Of a stretch of DNA of 64,000 nt, positions 13,122 to 21,411 are shown in pieces; position 1 is the stretch's first letter; every line of letters begins with the position of its first letter. The stretch is from assembly GCF_900119695.1 (NCBI RefSeq), contig NZ_LT632547.1, positions 1 to 64,000 on the forward strand, in the 5' to 3' direction. A model generated the notes under the pieces. The model was not told the DNA's origin, did no database searches, and saw only the letters and a program-made list of their open reading frames with translations. A program made the position numbers and the translations under genes. This DNA comes from Actinomyces urinae. GTDB taxonomy: Bacteria > Actinomycetota > Actinomycetes > Actinomycetales > Actinomycetaceae.

Positions 13122-14132
13122 TTGGTCGATTTTAGGTACCATTTGGTTTCACTGATTTCAGTATTTTTGGCGCTTGCGGTTGGAGTGGTGCTCGGCGCGG
13201 GCCCATTGCAGGGGCCAATTGCGTCTGGACTTACGAGCCAGGTCGAAGGCTTGCGTGAGTCGCAGGCGCGTACTTCTGTGGAGATCGAGCGTTTGCGCAC
13301 GGATGTTGCGGATCGTAATGCGTGGATCGAGCAGTCGGTGCATCAGGTTTTGCCCGGCACGTTGAAGGACCGCAAGATAGCGATTGTATCTACGGAGGAC
13401 GCTGCCGCTGAAGATGTTGATGGAATCGCCAAGTACATTGATGTTGCTGGCGGGGTTGTAAACCAGCGCGTTGTGCTCACGAATGCGTGGTATTCGGAGG
13501 ATATGTCGCAGTTCCGTGATTCGTTGGCGGGTCCGGTTGCTACGCACCTGTCGGGCGAGGTGTCGGCGGAGGCTCCAGCGGCAGAGATCTTGTCTCAGGC
13601 ACTCCTAGAGATTATTTCGAAAACGAATGATGAGACGAAGTTGCTACGTGAAATATTGGCTGATGCTGACAATGCGTTGCTTTCGTTCGAAGCGGATCAG
13701 GTTGTGTCAGACTCGATTGTTTTTGTCGGTCCTCGTCCGGTGGAAGAGGATGCGACAACGGCCGCCACACAGGAAGAGAACAATAGGGACAACCAGGAGG
13801 ACGCCAAGACAGGTAGTTCGGATTCGCAGATGCTGGTTGCAGTTGCGGGAATAGTTGCCAAGGCGCCTTCGGCAGGTGTTGTGGTTGGCGATGCTTCGGC
13901 TTCGGATTCTTTGATTTCGCTAGTGCGCGGCCAGGGAATTACGGTAACTTCGGTTGACTCGGTGGGTACCTCAATGGGGCATGCCTCTACCGTGATAGCA
14001 CTGCTGAGCGCGGATCGCACGGCTCGAGCATTTGGCGCGGCCTCGACAGCAACAGAGCTTGTACCGCCGCTACCGCAGGCCAAGACCGAGGCTCCGCAAC
14101 CGAGCCAGACGGAGGCGACTGCCGGTGAATAG
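13122..14132 (+). CDS. steB: SteB / MctB-family membrane protein
   Basis: About 336 residues, of the family annotated as copper transporter MctB in Mycobacterium and SteB in Corynebacterium. VDFRYHLVSLISVFLALAV at the N-terminus is the single membrane anchor; a coiled coil (about residues 35-65) and an extracytoplasmic domain follow. A Glu/Asp/Asn/Thr-rich low-complexity stretch lies in the middle (about 208-235). The most likely start is TTG 13122, preceded by GGAGG at 13113-13117 and giving the family's usual N-terminus. An upstream GTG at 13107 overlapping the steA stop would add five residues. Given steA next door, a role in cell separation is more likely than copper transport. Confidence 0.82.
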   Translation: MVDFRYHLVSLISVFLALAVGVVLGAGPLQGPIASGLTSQVEGLRESQARTSVEIERLRTDVADRNAWIEQSVHQVLPGTLKDRKIAIVSTEDAAAEDVDGIAKYIDVAGGVVNQRVVLTNAWYSEDMSQFRDSLAGPVATHLSGEVSAEAPAAEILSQALLEIISKTNDETKLLREILADADNALLSFEADQVVSDSIVFVGPRPVEEDATTAATQEENNRDNQEDAKTGSSDSQMLVAVAGIVAKAPSAGVVVGDASASDSLISLVRGQGITVTSVDSVGTSMGHASTVIALLSADRTARAFGAASTATELVPPLPQAKTEAPQPSQTEATAGE

Positions 14133-14937
14133 CAGGTCTGCGATCGCTTTTGCAGGTGGCGTGGGTGCGGCGGCACTGACGGCAATAGTCACAAATGTGA
14201 TTCGCACCGCGCCGTCATTGCAACGTACAAATCACGCGGGTGAGCCGGTTAGTCTTTCCGAGGGCGTGGGTGCTGCCACGGCTTTGATTGGCTCTGCTGT
14301 GGCTCGGCGTGACTTCGCCGCCGCCGCCGCCCTAGCTACCACCGCTAATGCAGGTCTCGCGGATGATATTGAAGATTTGCGCGAGGACGCCCCAAAAGCT
14401 AAGGGACTAGCTGGCCACTTTGAAGCATTTAAGCGTGGCGAGGTAACTACCGGCGCGGTAAAGGTAGCAGCTATTGGTTCTTCTGCTGCCGGCTACGCAC
14501 TGGTCCACTGCAATCGCTACAATCGCGGCTTTTACGACTGGTTGATTGATTCGATCATTGTGGCGGGGTCTGCCAACATCGCAAACCTGTTTGATTTGCG
14601 TCCAGGCAGGGCACTCAAAGCTTCAGCCGCTTGCTCTCTATTAGCCTCTGTTGGTCGCGTCAGCCCGCGCTCGTTTGGTGCAACTCTTGGCACAATAGCC
14701 GGAAGCGCCCCCTCTGATTTGGCAGGTAAAACCATGCTTGGTGACGTGGGTGCAAATACGCTCGGCTTGCAGGTAGGTATGCTCGCGATAGTTCCGTCTT
14801 CTCGCGCCTTCAGAACGGCAATGGCTGCGCTTACGCTCGGTGTAATTGGGGCAGGCGAGGTGGTGTCTTTCTCGAAGCTGATTGAAAGCTCGAAGGTGCT
14901 CTCGGCGCTCGATGAGTTGGGCGTGAAATCTAAGTAG
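14125..14937 (+). CDS. Compact polyprenyl-phosphate sugar-1-phosphate transferase homologue (PNPT/WecA-MraY superfamily)
   Basis: 270 residues; GTG 14125 overlaps the steB end by 8 bases, with GGAGG at 14111-14115. Three features recall the MraY/WecA superfamily: AGLADDIEDLRED (about residues 70-84), like the Mg-binding DD loop; NIANLFDLRPGRALK (about 150-164), like the N-x-x-D loop; and MLGDVGANTLGL (about 203-214), like the GDxGS loop. Several hydrophobic segments lie between them. The protein is shorter than the usual 320-360 residues, yet covers the family core from an N-terminal R-x-N-x-x-G-like site onward. It probably attaches, or once attached, a sugar phosphate to a lipid carrier. 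The true mraY is elsewhere (42343). The next gene is a MurJ-like flippase, so the two may serve one pathway. Substrate unknown. Confidence 0.65.
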   Translation: MNSRSAIAFAGGVGAAALTAIVTNVIRTAPSLQRTNHAGEPVSLSEGVGAATALIGSAVARRDFAAAAALATTANAGLADDIEDLREDAPKAKGLAGHFEAFKRGEVTTGAVKVAAIGSSAAGYALVHCNRYNRGFYDWLIDSIIVAGSANIANLFDLRPGRALKASAACSLLASVGRVSPRSFGATLGTIAGSAPSDLAGKTMLGDVGANTLGLQVGMLAIVPSSRAFRTAMAALTLGVIGAGEVVSFSKLIESSKVLSALDELGVKSK

Positions 14938-16560
14938 ATGAAAGCATCGGGCGGGCTGGTAAGACTGCGAGGCGTCCTCACCGGCGCCGTAGGCATAATC
15001 GCAATTGCAACATTGTCCTCGCGGCTTATCGGGTTCTTACGATGGCTCATGCAGTCCGCATTGGTGGGATCGGGAGCTACCGCAGGTGCCTACGCTTCTG
15101 CTAATCAGATTCCAAACATTGTTTTCGAGATAGTGGTGGGCGGAGCACTAGCGGGGATAACGGTGCCTCTACTGTCTGCGCCCCTTGCGAAAGGGCGCGT
15201 GCAATATGCTAATCGCGTAGCTGCTGCACTTTTGTCATGGGTTACCTTGATACTTTCTGTGGTGGCAGTGGTTGTGTTTCTTGCCGCCCCGTGGATTGCG
15301 CAGGCGCTCCCCGTGCCAGCGGATGCCATCGTAGCCGACCAACAGGCATTGGTGACCCGCTTCTTGCAGATTTTTGCGTGGCAAATCCCGCTGTACGGGG
15401 TCTCTATCGTGCTGACGGGCGTGTTGCAGTCACATAAGAAGTTCTTCTGGCCGGCAATAGCCCCAGCGCTGTCATCCTTGACCGTGATCGCGTCGTTCTT
15501 TGGCTATGCGCTTTTGAACCCGGCGCGTGACCAGGCTCCGCCGCAAACGGCTGTTGAGGTGCTGGGTTGGGGGACAACCCTGGGAGTGGCGGCACTATCG
15601 CTACCACTGTTCGTCCCTGCTCATAAGGCAGGATTCCGATTTCGCCCCACCCTGCGCCTCGGGACCGATGAGCGTCGACGTGCGATCGGTTTGGGAGCCT
15701 CCGGCCTGGGTGCTTTGGTGGCGCAGCAACTTGCCGTTGTTGTTTCGCTTTGGCTTATGCGTTCCTACGGTGCTTCAGGAACGGTAGCGGTGTTTCAGTA
15801 CTTGCAGGCGGTCTACTGGTTGCCCTACGCTGTAGCGGTTTATCCGGTTGCAACTGCGGCTTTTCCCCTCCTTTCCGAGCAGGGAGAGAGTGGATGCACG
15901 GATCAGTTCAAAGTTACGTCCGCGAGGGCGATGCAAAAAGTTTTGATTGCGGCCTTGCTCGGCTCTGCTTTGTTGGTCATCATGGCGCCGGTGGCACAGG
16001 CTTTCTTCGAGCTACTCACGCCCGTTCCGGGGATGGCTTCCGCTCTTACGATCATGGCTCCAGCCCTAATCGGATTTTCTTTGCTGTTCTACGGCCAACG
16101 CGCGCTTTACGCGCTTTCACATCCGCGGCTAGCCTGGCTGGTGGCAGCCACTGGGTGGGTAACGGTCGCGGTGGCACAAGCCGCATTAGTTGCAGTATTT
16201 GTGCGATCCGAGGGTGATGGCGTGGAAACGCTACGTGCAATCGCGGGTGGACATTCAGTGGGGATGACAGTAGCGGCGATCGGAGTGCTCGTATCGATTC
16301 ACAAGGTGACGGATGGCTACGGCACGCGCGATATGCTGGTTGTAGTCGCACGTTCGCTAGTTCCGTTGGGGTTAGCAACTGTGCTTGGAACATTGGCGAC
16401 GACGCATATTTCCGCTCTAGGTGAAGGCTTGGGGCACGTGCTGGCGGTAATCGCGGCCGGCTTCGTGGGGCTAACGATCCTCGCGGGAGTGGTGTCCACG
16501 CTTGGAAAGAAGTCGGTGCTGGCCGGCTTACTGCAATCCATGGAAGACAAAGACAGCTAG
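14938..16560 (+). CDS. MurJ/MviN-family lipid flippase
   Basis: 540 residues, about 14 membrane helices. The N-terminus carries the MurJ pattern: TLSSRLIGFLR, then ASANQIPNIVFEIVVGGALAG, followed by VPLL. MurJ proteins of the MOP superfamily flip lipid II across the membrane. Actinobacteria often have more than one MurJ homologue, so this one need not be the main lipid II flippase. ATG follows the preceding stop with no gap (TAGATG), so it is co-translated with the PNPT-like protein, and a matching lipid-linked sugar is its likely cargo. Confidence 0.85.
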   Translation: MKASGGLVRLRGVLTGAVGIIAIATLSSRLIGFLRWLMQSALVGSGATAGAYASANQIPNIVFEIVVGGALAGITVPLLSAPLAKGRVQYANRVAAALLSWVTLILSVVAVVVFLAAPWIAQALPVPADAIVADQQALVTRFLQIFAWQIPLYGVSIVLTGVLQSHKKFFWPAIAPALSSLTVIASFFGYALLNPARDQAPPQTAVEVLGWGTTLGVAALSLPLFVPAHKAGFRFRPTLRLGTDERRRAIGLGASGLGALVAQQLAVVVSLWLMRSYGASGTVAVFQYLQAVYWLPYAVAVYPVATAAFPLLSEQGESGCTDQFKVTSARAMQKVLIAALLGSALLVIMAPVAQAFFELLTPVPGMASALTIMAPALIGFSLLFYGQRALYALSHPRLAWLVAATGWVTVAVAQAALVAVFVRSEGDGVETLRAIAGGHSVGMTVAAIGVLVSIHKVTDGYGTRDMLVVVARSLVPLGLATVLGTLATTHISALGEGLGHVLAVIAAGFVGLTILAGVVSTLGKKSVLAGLLQSMEDKDS

Positions 16561-16569
16561 GAGTTCGTC

Positions 16570-17214
16570 ATGATAGCCGATCGTAGGGATACAAGGCCGG
16601 TTCGCTCGCACGAACGCGTGTGGACGGGTGCGGTGTTCGACATGGATGAGGACCGCGTTGAAGTAACTGAGGGCAACGTGGTGACGCGACACTACGTGGC
16701 GCATACCGGGGCAGTAGCTGTTGTAGCTCTTCGTGAGGGGGTCGAGGACCTCGAGGTCGCCCTGGTTGATCAGTATCGCCACCCGGTGCAGGCAACTTTG
16801 TGGGAGATCCCTGCTGGTTTGCTGGATATTGAAGGCGAGGAGCCCGTGGATGCCGCTAAACGAGAGCTGTTTGAAGAGGCTGATCTCGAAGCCGATACCT
16901 GGCACACTCTGGTTGACTATTTCACCTCGCCGGGAGGTACCACGGAGGGGCTACGTATTTTCTTGGCGCGCGATGTAAGGCAAGTGCCTGCCGGGAAGCG
17001 GTTTGAACGAACTGATGAAGAGGCCACAATGCAACTGCGTTGGGTTCCGATGCGTGAGGCGGTGGCTGCCATTCACGACGGGAGGATGCATAATCCCTCG
17101 GCGGTGGTGGGGATCTTGGCGGCGCAGTCAGCGCGAGCACAGGGCTGGAGCTGTCTGCGTCCCGCGGACGCTCCGTGGCTGAGGTCGCCGTTCAGTCGCA
17201 AGCAACGCGACTAG
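16570..17214 (+). CDS. NUDIX hydrolase, ADP-ribose pyrophosphatase type
   Basis: 214 residues. The Nudix segment reads IPAGLLDIEGEEPVDAAK followed by RELFEEADLEA, with one extra residue before the first Glu and Asp in place of the usual Gly, as in other actinobacterial ADP-ribose pyrophosphatases. The upstream QYRHPV and downstream FTSPGGTTEGLRIFLA are typical of the ADP-ribose subgroup. It likely cleaves ADP-ribose to AMP and ribose 5-phosphate. AGGAG six bases before ATG 16570. In Mycobacterium a similar gene ends the same tlyA-recN-steAB neighbourhood, there after pyrG, which is absent here. Confidence 0.88.
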   Translation: MIADRRDTRPVRSHERVWTGAVFDMDEDRVEVTEGNVVTRHYVAHTGAVAVVALREGVEDLEVALVDQYRHPVQATLWEIPAGLLDIEGEEPVDAAKRELFEEADLEADTWHTLVDYFTSPGGTTEGLRIFLARDVRQVPAGKRFERTDEEATMQLRWVPMREAVAAIHDGRMHNPSAVVGILAAQSARAQGWSCLRPADAPWLRSPFSRKQRD

Positions 17215-17240
17215 GCATGTAGCCGACATTGAAGCACAAT

Positions 17241-17280
17241 AAAGCGCGTGGTCGCCGTTAAAACGGCCGCCACGCGCTTT
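17241..17280. terminator. Bidirectional terminator
   Basis: Inverted repeat with an 11-bp perfect outer stem, 17241-17251 (AAAGCGCGTGG) with 17270-17280, extended inward by CCGTT/AACGG. It lies between the convergent NUDIX gene and the 40-residue gene and has A- and T-rich ends on both sides, so it can serve both. Confidence 0.8.
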
Positions 17281-17287
17281 CAATCGA

Positions 17288-17410
17288 TTAGTTTTCGTTG
17301 CAGGTGCACCAATCAGAGTCAGCAACCATTGCCTTAACCTGATCTACGTGCTGTCCGCAACCGGTCCAAGTGGTCTTGCCACACTTTGCGCAACGAATTG
17401 GGCTACACAT
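17288..17410 (-). CDS. 40-residue six-cysteine microprotein
   Basis: Minus-strand ORF, ATG at 17410, TAA at 17288-17290, with AGGAG seven bases upstream. It begins MCSPIRCAKCGKTTWTGCG, then has a His and an Asp/Gln/Val helix, and ends DWCTCNEN. The six cysteines (2, 7, 10, 18, 35, 37) and His21 look like a small zinc- or other metal-binding ribbon. I recall short proteins with the same MCSPIRC-x-x-C-G-K-T-T-W start as conserved hypotheticals in Actinobacteria and other bacteria. Function is unknown. A CsoR-like operator 86 bases upstream (17497-17512) hints at metal- or sulfur-responsive control. The shared terminator at 17241-17280 closes it. Confidence 0.82.
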   Translation of the reverse strand: MCSPIRCAKCGKTTWTGCGQHVDQVKAMVADSDWCTCNEN

Positions 17411-17496
17411 ACCATGCTCCTAAACTCGGGGAACGCATCCTGATGGACTCGTCCTTTTTCAAACTCATTTTGGAATCACAATAATCATATCAGAAA

Positions 17497-17512
17497 TACC
17501 CCCGCGGGTATA
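17497..17512. promoter_or_regulatory. CsoR/CstR-like operator palindrome
   Basis: ATACCC-CCGC-GGGTAT, two perfect 6-base arms around 4 bases. From memory this resembles operators of the CsoR/RcnR/CstR repressor family, which sense Cu(I), Ni/Co or persulfide. On the minus strand TATGAT at 17490-17485 could be a -10 box for the 40-residue gene, which would put the palindrome over the -35 region, a classic repressor position. Confidence 0.5.
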
Positions 17513-17617
17513 TGGTCGTCTGGTCATGCTGATAATCACGGCTCGCTCGCGCGTCGCTAGAGCTTCGTCTTTCTTTGTTTTCGGTGTGATCTCGGGCGTA
17601 GACGCGACATTCGCGCT

Positions 17618-17664
17618 ATTACGTAATGAAGATGTTGCTTAAAGAAGGTAGACTTGCAAAAGTC
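17618..17664 (+). promoter_or_regulatory. Candidate SufR operator region
   Basis: Two dyad symmetries lie upstream of sufR: ATTACGTAAT at 17618-17627 and GACTT-gcaa-AAGTC at 17651-17664. A TAGACT at 17649-17654 overlaps the second and could be a -10 box. SufR family members usually repress their own suf operon through a dyad. Which repeat, if any, is the site cannot be told from sequence. Confidence 0.35.
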
Positions 17665-17716
17665 GGTCATGGGAAGCATTACTGACTTGCGGATACGGCC
17701 TTGAAGGGAGGGCGCC

Positions 17717-18430
17717 TTGGCAGAACCAGTAGATCAGGGGACTCGCGAACTCGTCCTCGACCTCATAGTTGAGAAGGGCCCGGTAACAGCATCGGTTATC
17801 GCCAAAATTCTAGGGCTTACAACCGCTGCGGTTCGCCGTCATATCACTACTTTGGAACAGTTAGGCGAGATAGCTGAACGCGAGCAACCGCAGTCAGCGA
17901 AGCGCTCGCGGGGTCGTCCGGCCCGTCATTACATTGCCACGGACGTTGCTCATGAACGCTTGCATGACAGCTATTCAGAAATTGCAACGAGGGCTATGGC
18001 CTACCTCGCGCAAACGGCTGGAGTGGAAGCAGTCGAGAATTTCGCTGCGGTTCGTTCGCGCGAAATCGAACGCAAATATGCGCCCGTGGTTCGCGCTGCG
18101 GGACGTGATCCGAGGGCGCGTGCGGTGGCGCTTGCAGACGCCCTTACTCAGGATGGCTATGCGGCCAGCGTTCGCGACGTTGGGGGAGGCAACTTTGCCA
18201 TCCAGCTGTGCCAGGGGCACTGTCCGATCCTGGACGTAGCCGAGGATTTTCCACAGCTATGCGAGGCGGAGACACAGGCGATTGGGCGCCTGCTAGACGT
18301 ACACGTGCAACGTCTTGCCACTTTGGCAGGGGGCGAGCACGTGTGTACAACGCACATTCCAGTTGCGGCGCTGACCAGAAGAAATGGCTGGCGCCACGGT
18401 GGAGATCGAGCGCACGAGCGTTCGAACTAG
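17717..18430 (+). CDS. sufR: SufR-type iron-sulfur transcriptional regulator
   Basis: 237 residues, TTG start with GGGAGGG 4 bases upstream. A winged helix-turn-helix (about residues 8-75; [14 protein letters not shown], then [12 protein letters not shown]) is followed by [10 protein letters not shown]. The C-terminal half carries a cysteine cluster: C165-x3-C169-x12-C182 and a later HVCTTH, fitting [Fe-S] ligands as in SufR. Such proteins repress the suf operon when their cluster is intact and release it under iron or oxidative stress. First gene of the suf operon; sufB begins 10 bases after its stop. Confidence 0.88.
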   Translation: MAEPVDQGTRELVLDLIVEKGPVTASVIAKILGLTTAAVRRHITTLEQLGEIAEREQPQSAKRSRGRPARHYIATDVAHERLHDSYSEIATRAMAYLAQTAGVEAVENFAAVRSREIERKYAPVVRAAGRDPRARAVALADALTQDGYAASVRDVGGGNFAIQLCQGHCPILDVAEDFPQLCEAETQAIGRLLDVHVQRLATLAGGEHVCTTHIPVAALTRRNGWRHGGDRAHERSN

Positions 18431-18440
18431 GAAGGAACTA

Positions 18441-19889
18441 ATGACCACTACAACGAAAGTTGAACGAGGTGAAGATAAGCCGCGCACCGATGACGAGATC
18501 ATCGACTCGATTGGTGCGTATCAGTACGGCTGGCACGATACTGATGTGTATGGCGCTGACGTGGAGCGTGGCTTAACTGAAGCCCTTGTTCGTCATATTT
18601 CGAGCATTAAGGAAGAGCCCGAGTGGATGCTTGAGCGCAGGCTCAAGGGATTCAAGGCGTGGGAACGTAAGCCCGTTCCTAAGTGGGGTCCAAACCTCGA
18701 TGACATCGATTTCGATTCGTTTAAGTACTACGTTCGCCCGTCTGATCGTCCGGTGAGCTCGTGGGATGACCTACCTCCCGAGATCAAGGAAACGTACGAG
18801 CGTCTTGGTATTCCGGATGCGGAGCGTAAGCGTCTGATCGCGGGTGTGGCTGCCCAGTATGAGTCTGAAGTTGTGTACCAGCAGATCCAGGAGGACTTGG
18901 AGAAGCAGGGCGTTATCTTCCTCGATACCGATACGGGTTTGAAAGAACACCCGGAGCTGTTTGAGCGTTTCTTCGGCAAGGCTGTTCCGGCTGGCGATAA
19001 CAAGTTCGCTGCGTTGAATACCGCCGCGTGGTCTGGCGGCTCCTTCATCTACGTACCTCCGGGCGTGCACGTGGAGATTCCGCTCCAGGCTTACTTCCGT
19101 ATCAATACTGAAGCTATGGGCCAGTTTGAGCGAACGCTAATTATTGCGGATGAGGGCTCTTACGTTCACTACGTCGAGGGTTGTACTGCGCCGATTTACG
19201 ACACCAACTCGCTTCACGCGGCAATCGTGGAGATCTTCGTCTTGAAGGATGCGCGCGTTCGCTATACCACCATTCAGAACTGGTCTAACAACGTTTTGAA
19301 CCTTGTGACTCAGCGTGCTGTCGCTGAAGAGGGCGGGACTATGGAGTGGATCGATGGCAACATCGGTTCCGCTGTAACCATGAAGTACCCGGCCTGCTAC
19401 CTCATGGGTGAGCACGCGCGCGGCGAGACGCTCTCTATTGGTTTTGCGGGCGAAGGTCAACACCAGGAGACGGGCGCAAAAATGCATCACATGGCGCCCT
19501 ACACCTCTTCAACAGTGGTTGCGAAGTCCGTTGCCCGTAACGGTGGCCGCGCGTCTTACCGTGGTCTCGTTGAGATTGATGAGAAGGCACACCACTCGAA
19601 GTCGAACGTCCTTTGTGACGCCCTCCTCGTTGATAAGGAGTCGCGTACCGACACGTACCCGTACGTTGACGTTCGTAATGACGATGTGGAGATGGGCCAC
19701 GAGGCAACTGTGACGAAGGTTTCAGAGGATCAGTTGTTCTACCTGATGTCGCGTGGGCTAGAAGAAAACGAAGCTATGGCGGTGATCGTCCGCGGATTTG
19801 TGGAGCCGATTGCGCGCGAACTTCCGATGGAATACGCGCTTGAACTTAACCGCCTTATTGAACTACAGATGGAAGGATCGGTGGGCTAA
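18441..19889 (+). CDS. sufB: Fe-S scaffold subunit SufB
   Basis: 482 residues from ATG 18441, with AAGGAA upstream. Belongs to the SufBCD scaffold on which clusters are built. Family hallmarks include [20 protein letters not shown], the [11 protein letters not shown] segment, and a long right-handed beta-helix region ending in [11 protein letters not shown] and the [14 protein letters not shown] helix that meets SufC. Length is normal. An in-frame ATG at 18384 inside sufR is not preferred, since the family starts near MTTTTK. sufD follows with no gap. Confidence 0.96.
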   Translation: MTTTTKVERGEDKPRTDDEIIDSIGAYQYGWHDTDVYGADVERGLTEALVRHISSIKEEPEWMLERRLKGFKAWERKPVPKWGPNLDDIDFDSFKYYVRPSDRPVSSWDDLPPEIKETYERLGIPDAERKRLIAGVAAQYESEVVYQQIQEDLEKQGVIFLDTDTGLKEHPELFERFFGKAVPAGDNKFAALNTAAWSGGSFIYVPPGVHVEIPLQAYFRINTEAMGQFERTLIIADEGSYVHYVEGCTAPIYDTNSLHAAIVEIFVLKDARVRYTTIQNWSNNVLNLVTQRAVAEEGGTMEWIDGNIGSAVTMKYPACYLMGEHARGETLSIGFAGEGQHQETGAKMHHMAPYTSSTVVAKSVARNGGRASYRGLVEIDEKAHHSKSNVLCDALLVDKESRTDTYPYVDVRNDDVEMGHEATVTKVSEDQLFYLMSRGLEENEAMAVIVRGFVEPIARELPMEYALELNRLIELQMEGSVG

Positions 19890-21077
19890 ATGTCGAACGC
19901 AATGGCTAGGGCCCATTCACATGGCGCGGGCACCCAGGCGACGTACTCGTCGCGAGCGGACCGCCCCAGCTCCTTCAACCCGGCTGATATTCCGGTTCCA
20001 AACGGGCGTGAAGAGGACTGGCGTTTTACGCCTATAAAGCGCATCCAGGCGCTTTTTGATGAGTCTGGCTACGCCGAGGCGGACCTTCCGGTTTCCGTGA
20101 CCGCTCCGAGCGAGGTCTCGGTGAGCGTTGTGGATGCTAAGGATTTCGATCTCGATAAGATCTTGGCTCCCGGCGATCGCACCGCGGTTGTGTCGTGGGT
20201 CCGTGCGAACTCGGTAAACCTCATTGAGATTCCGAAGGGTAAGGCTCTTTCGGAGCCCGTGTTTATCAACATCTCAAACGACGATGAAACGCCCCGCAGT
20301 CAGCGTATCTACGTTCGCGCTAACGAAGCTAGCGAGGCAGTGGTAGTAATCAACCACAAGGGTAAGGGAAAGCTGAACCAGACCGTGGAGATCGATGCGG
20401 CTGACGCAGCAAAGCTAACGGTGGTTTCCCTTCAAGAGTGGGATGACACCGCGACTCACGCGTCGAACCATCGCATGCGGGCGGGGCGCGACACGCAGTT
20501 GCGTCACGTGGTAGTCACGCTCGGAGGCGACCTCGTTCGTCTGAGCGCAGATACTGAGTTCGCGTCTCCGCGCGGCAATATTGAAATGCTCGGCCTGTAC
20601 TTCGTTGATGCTGGCCAGCATTTGGAACATCGCCCGTTCATCGCACATACGCAGCCGCATTGCTACTCTCGCGTTACTTACAAGGGTGCGCTTCAAGGCA
20701 AGGATGCTCAAGCAGTTTGGGTGGGTGACTGTCTGATTGGCGCAAATGCTGACGGAACGGACACTTACGAGCTGAACCGCAACCTCGTGCTTTCCGAGGG
20801 GGCGCGCGCAGATTCCGTGCCAAATCTTGAAATTGAAAATGGTGAGATTGAGGGTGCGGGCCACGCGTCTGCAACGGGCCGTTTTGATGACGAGCAGTTG
20901 TTCTACCTGATGGCCCGCGGCATCTCTGAACGCGACGCGCGTCGTCTCGTGGTACTAGGATTCTTCGGCGAGCTGGTAAACCAGATTGGCGTACCCTCCG
21001 TCCAGGAACACCTTATGGAAACCATCGAGGCTGAGCTGGAAAAGGGCGGCTCAATGGACAAGCTGGTGTCGCGATGA
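19890..21077 (+). CDS. sufD: Fe-S scaffold subunit SufD
   Basis: 395 residues. Paralogue of SufB that completes the SufB-SufC2-SufD complex. It has the same C-terminal pattern, DEQLFYLMARGISERDARRL, followed by a short helix that binds SufC. REEDWRFTPIKRI near residue 45 is typical of SufD N-termini. ATG abuts the sufB stop. The next gene overlaps its end by 4 bases. Confidence 0.94.
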   Translation: MSNAMARAHSHGAGTQATYSSRADRPSSFNPADIPVPNGREEDWRFTPIKRIQALFDESGYAEADLPVSVTAPSEVSVSVVDAKDFDLDKILAPGDRTAVVSWVRANSVNLIEIPKGKALSEPVFINISNDDETPRSQRIYVRANEASEAVVVINHKGKGKLNQTVEIDAADAAKLTVVSLQEWDDTATHASNHRMRAGRDTQLRHVVVTLGGDLVRLSADTEFASPRGNIEMLGLYFVDAGQHLEHRPFIAHTQPHCYSRVTYKGALQGKDAQAVWVGDCLIGANADGTDTYELNRNLVLSEGARADSVPNLEIENGEIEGAGHASATGRFDDEQLFYLMARGISERDARRLVVLGFFGELVNQIGVPSVQEHLMETIEAELEKGGSMDKLVSR

Positions 21078-21400
21078 GCTTCCAAGTTGCATGCCCTGCA
21101 GACCTAGAAGCGGGCCAGGCCCGCATGGTCGAACTGACGAATGAGGCGGGAGAGGAGCTTCCGATCGCGATCATTCGTGACACGGTAGGTGACTGGTACG
21201 CGATTGACGATACGTGCCCCCACGCGGACGTGTCTTTGTCCGAGGGAGACATTTCGCAAGCATGTGTGGAATGTTGGGCACACAGCGCTGAAATCAACTT
21301 AAAAACGGGGGAGGCCACGCTACCTGTGACCGAAACTGTGCGTACTCATCCCGTGAAGCTTGAAGGCCAGAACGTTCTGGTTGATCTGGAAGTAGAGTAA
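21074..21400 (+). CDS. Rieske-type ferredoxin in suf operon
   Basis: 108 residues. One Rieske domain with C-P-H (DTCPHADVSLSEG) and C-W-A-H (CVECWAHSAEI), the two Cys and two His that hold a [2Fe-2S] cluster. Small Rieske proteins of this kind lie between sufD and sufC in many Actinobacteria. The job there is not settled; electron delivery for cluster assembly or a stress sensor are both possible. ATG overlaps the sufD TGA. Confidence 0.9.
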   Translation: MSFQVACPADLEAGQARMVELTNEAGEELPIAIIRDTVGDWYAIDDTCPHADVSLSEGDISQACVECWAHSAEINLKTGEATLPVTETVRTHPVKLEGQNVLVDLEVE

Positions 21401-21411
21401 GGAAAACTTAA

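Larger units (their letters stand above)
17411..17716. other. Divergent regulatory region, six-cysteine protein / sufR
   Basis: 306 bases with no gene. It holds the leader of the minus-strand microprotein, a CsoR-like palindrome (17497-17512), a 10-bp palindrome ATTACGTAAT (17618-17627), an inverted repeat GACTT-gcaa-AAGTC (17651-17664) and the AAGGGAGGG ribosome-binding site of sufR at 17705-17713. Confidence 0.7.

Noticed and set aside
13122-14132. Naming the steB gene as a copper transporter
   Set aside because: The MctB label comes from one mycobacterial study; the steA neighbour supports a cell-separation role, and no Cys/Met-rich metal site was seen.
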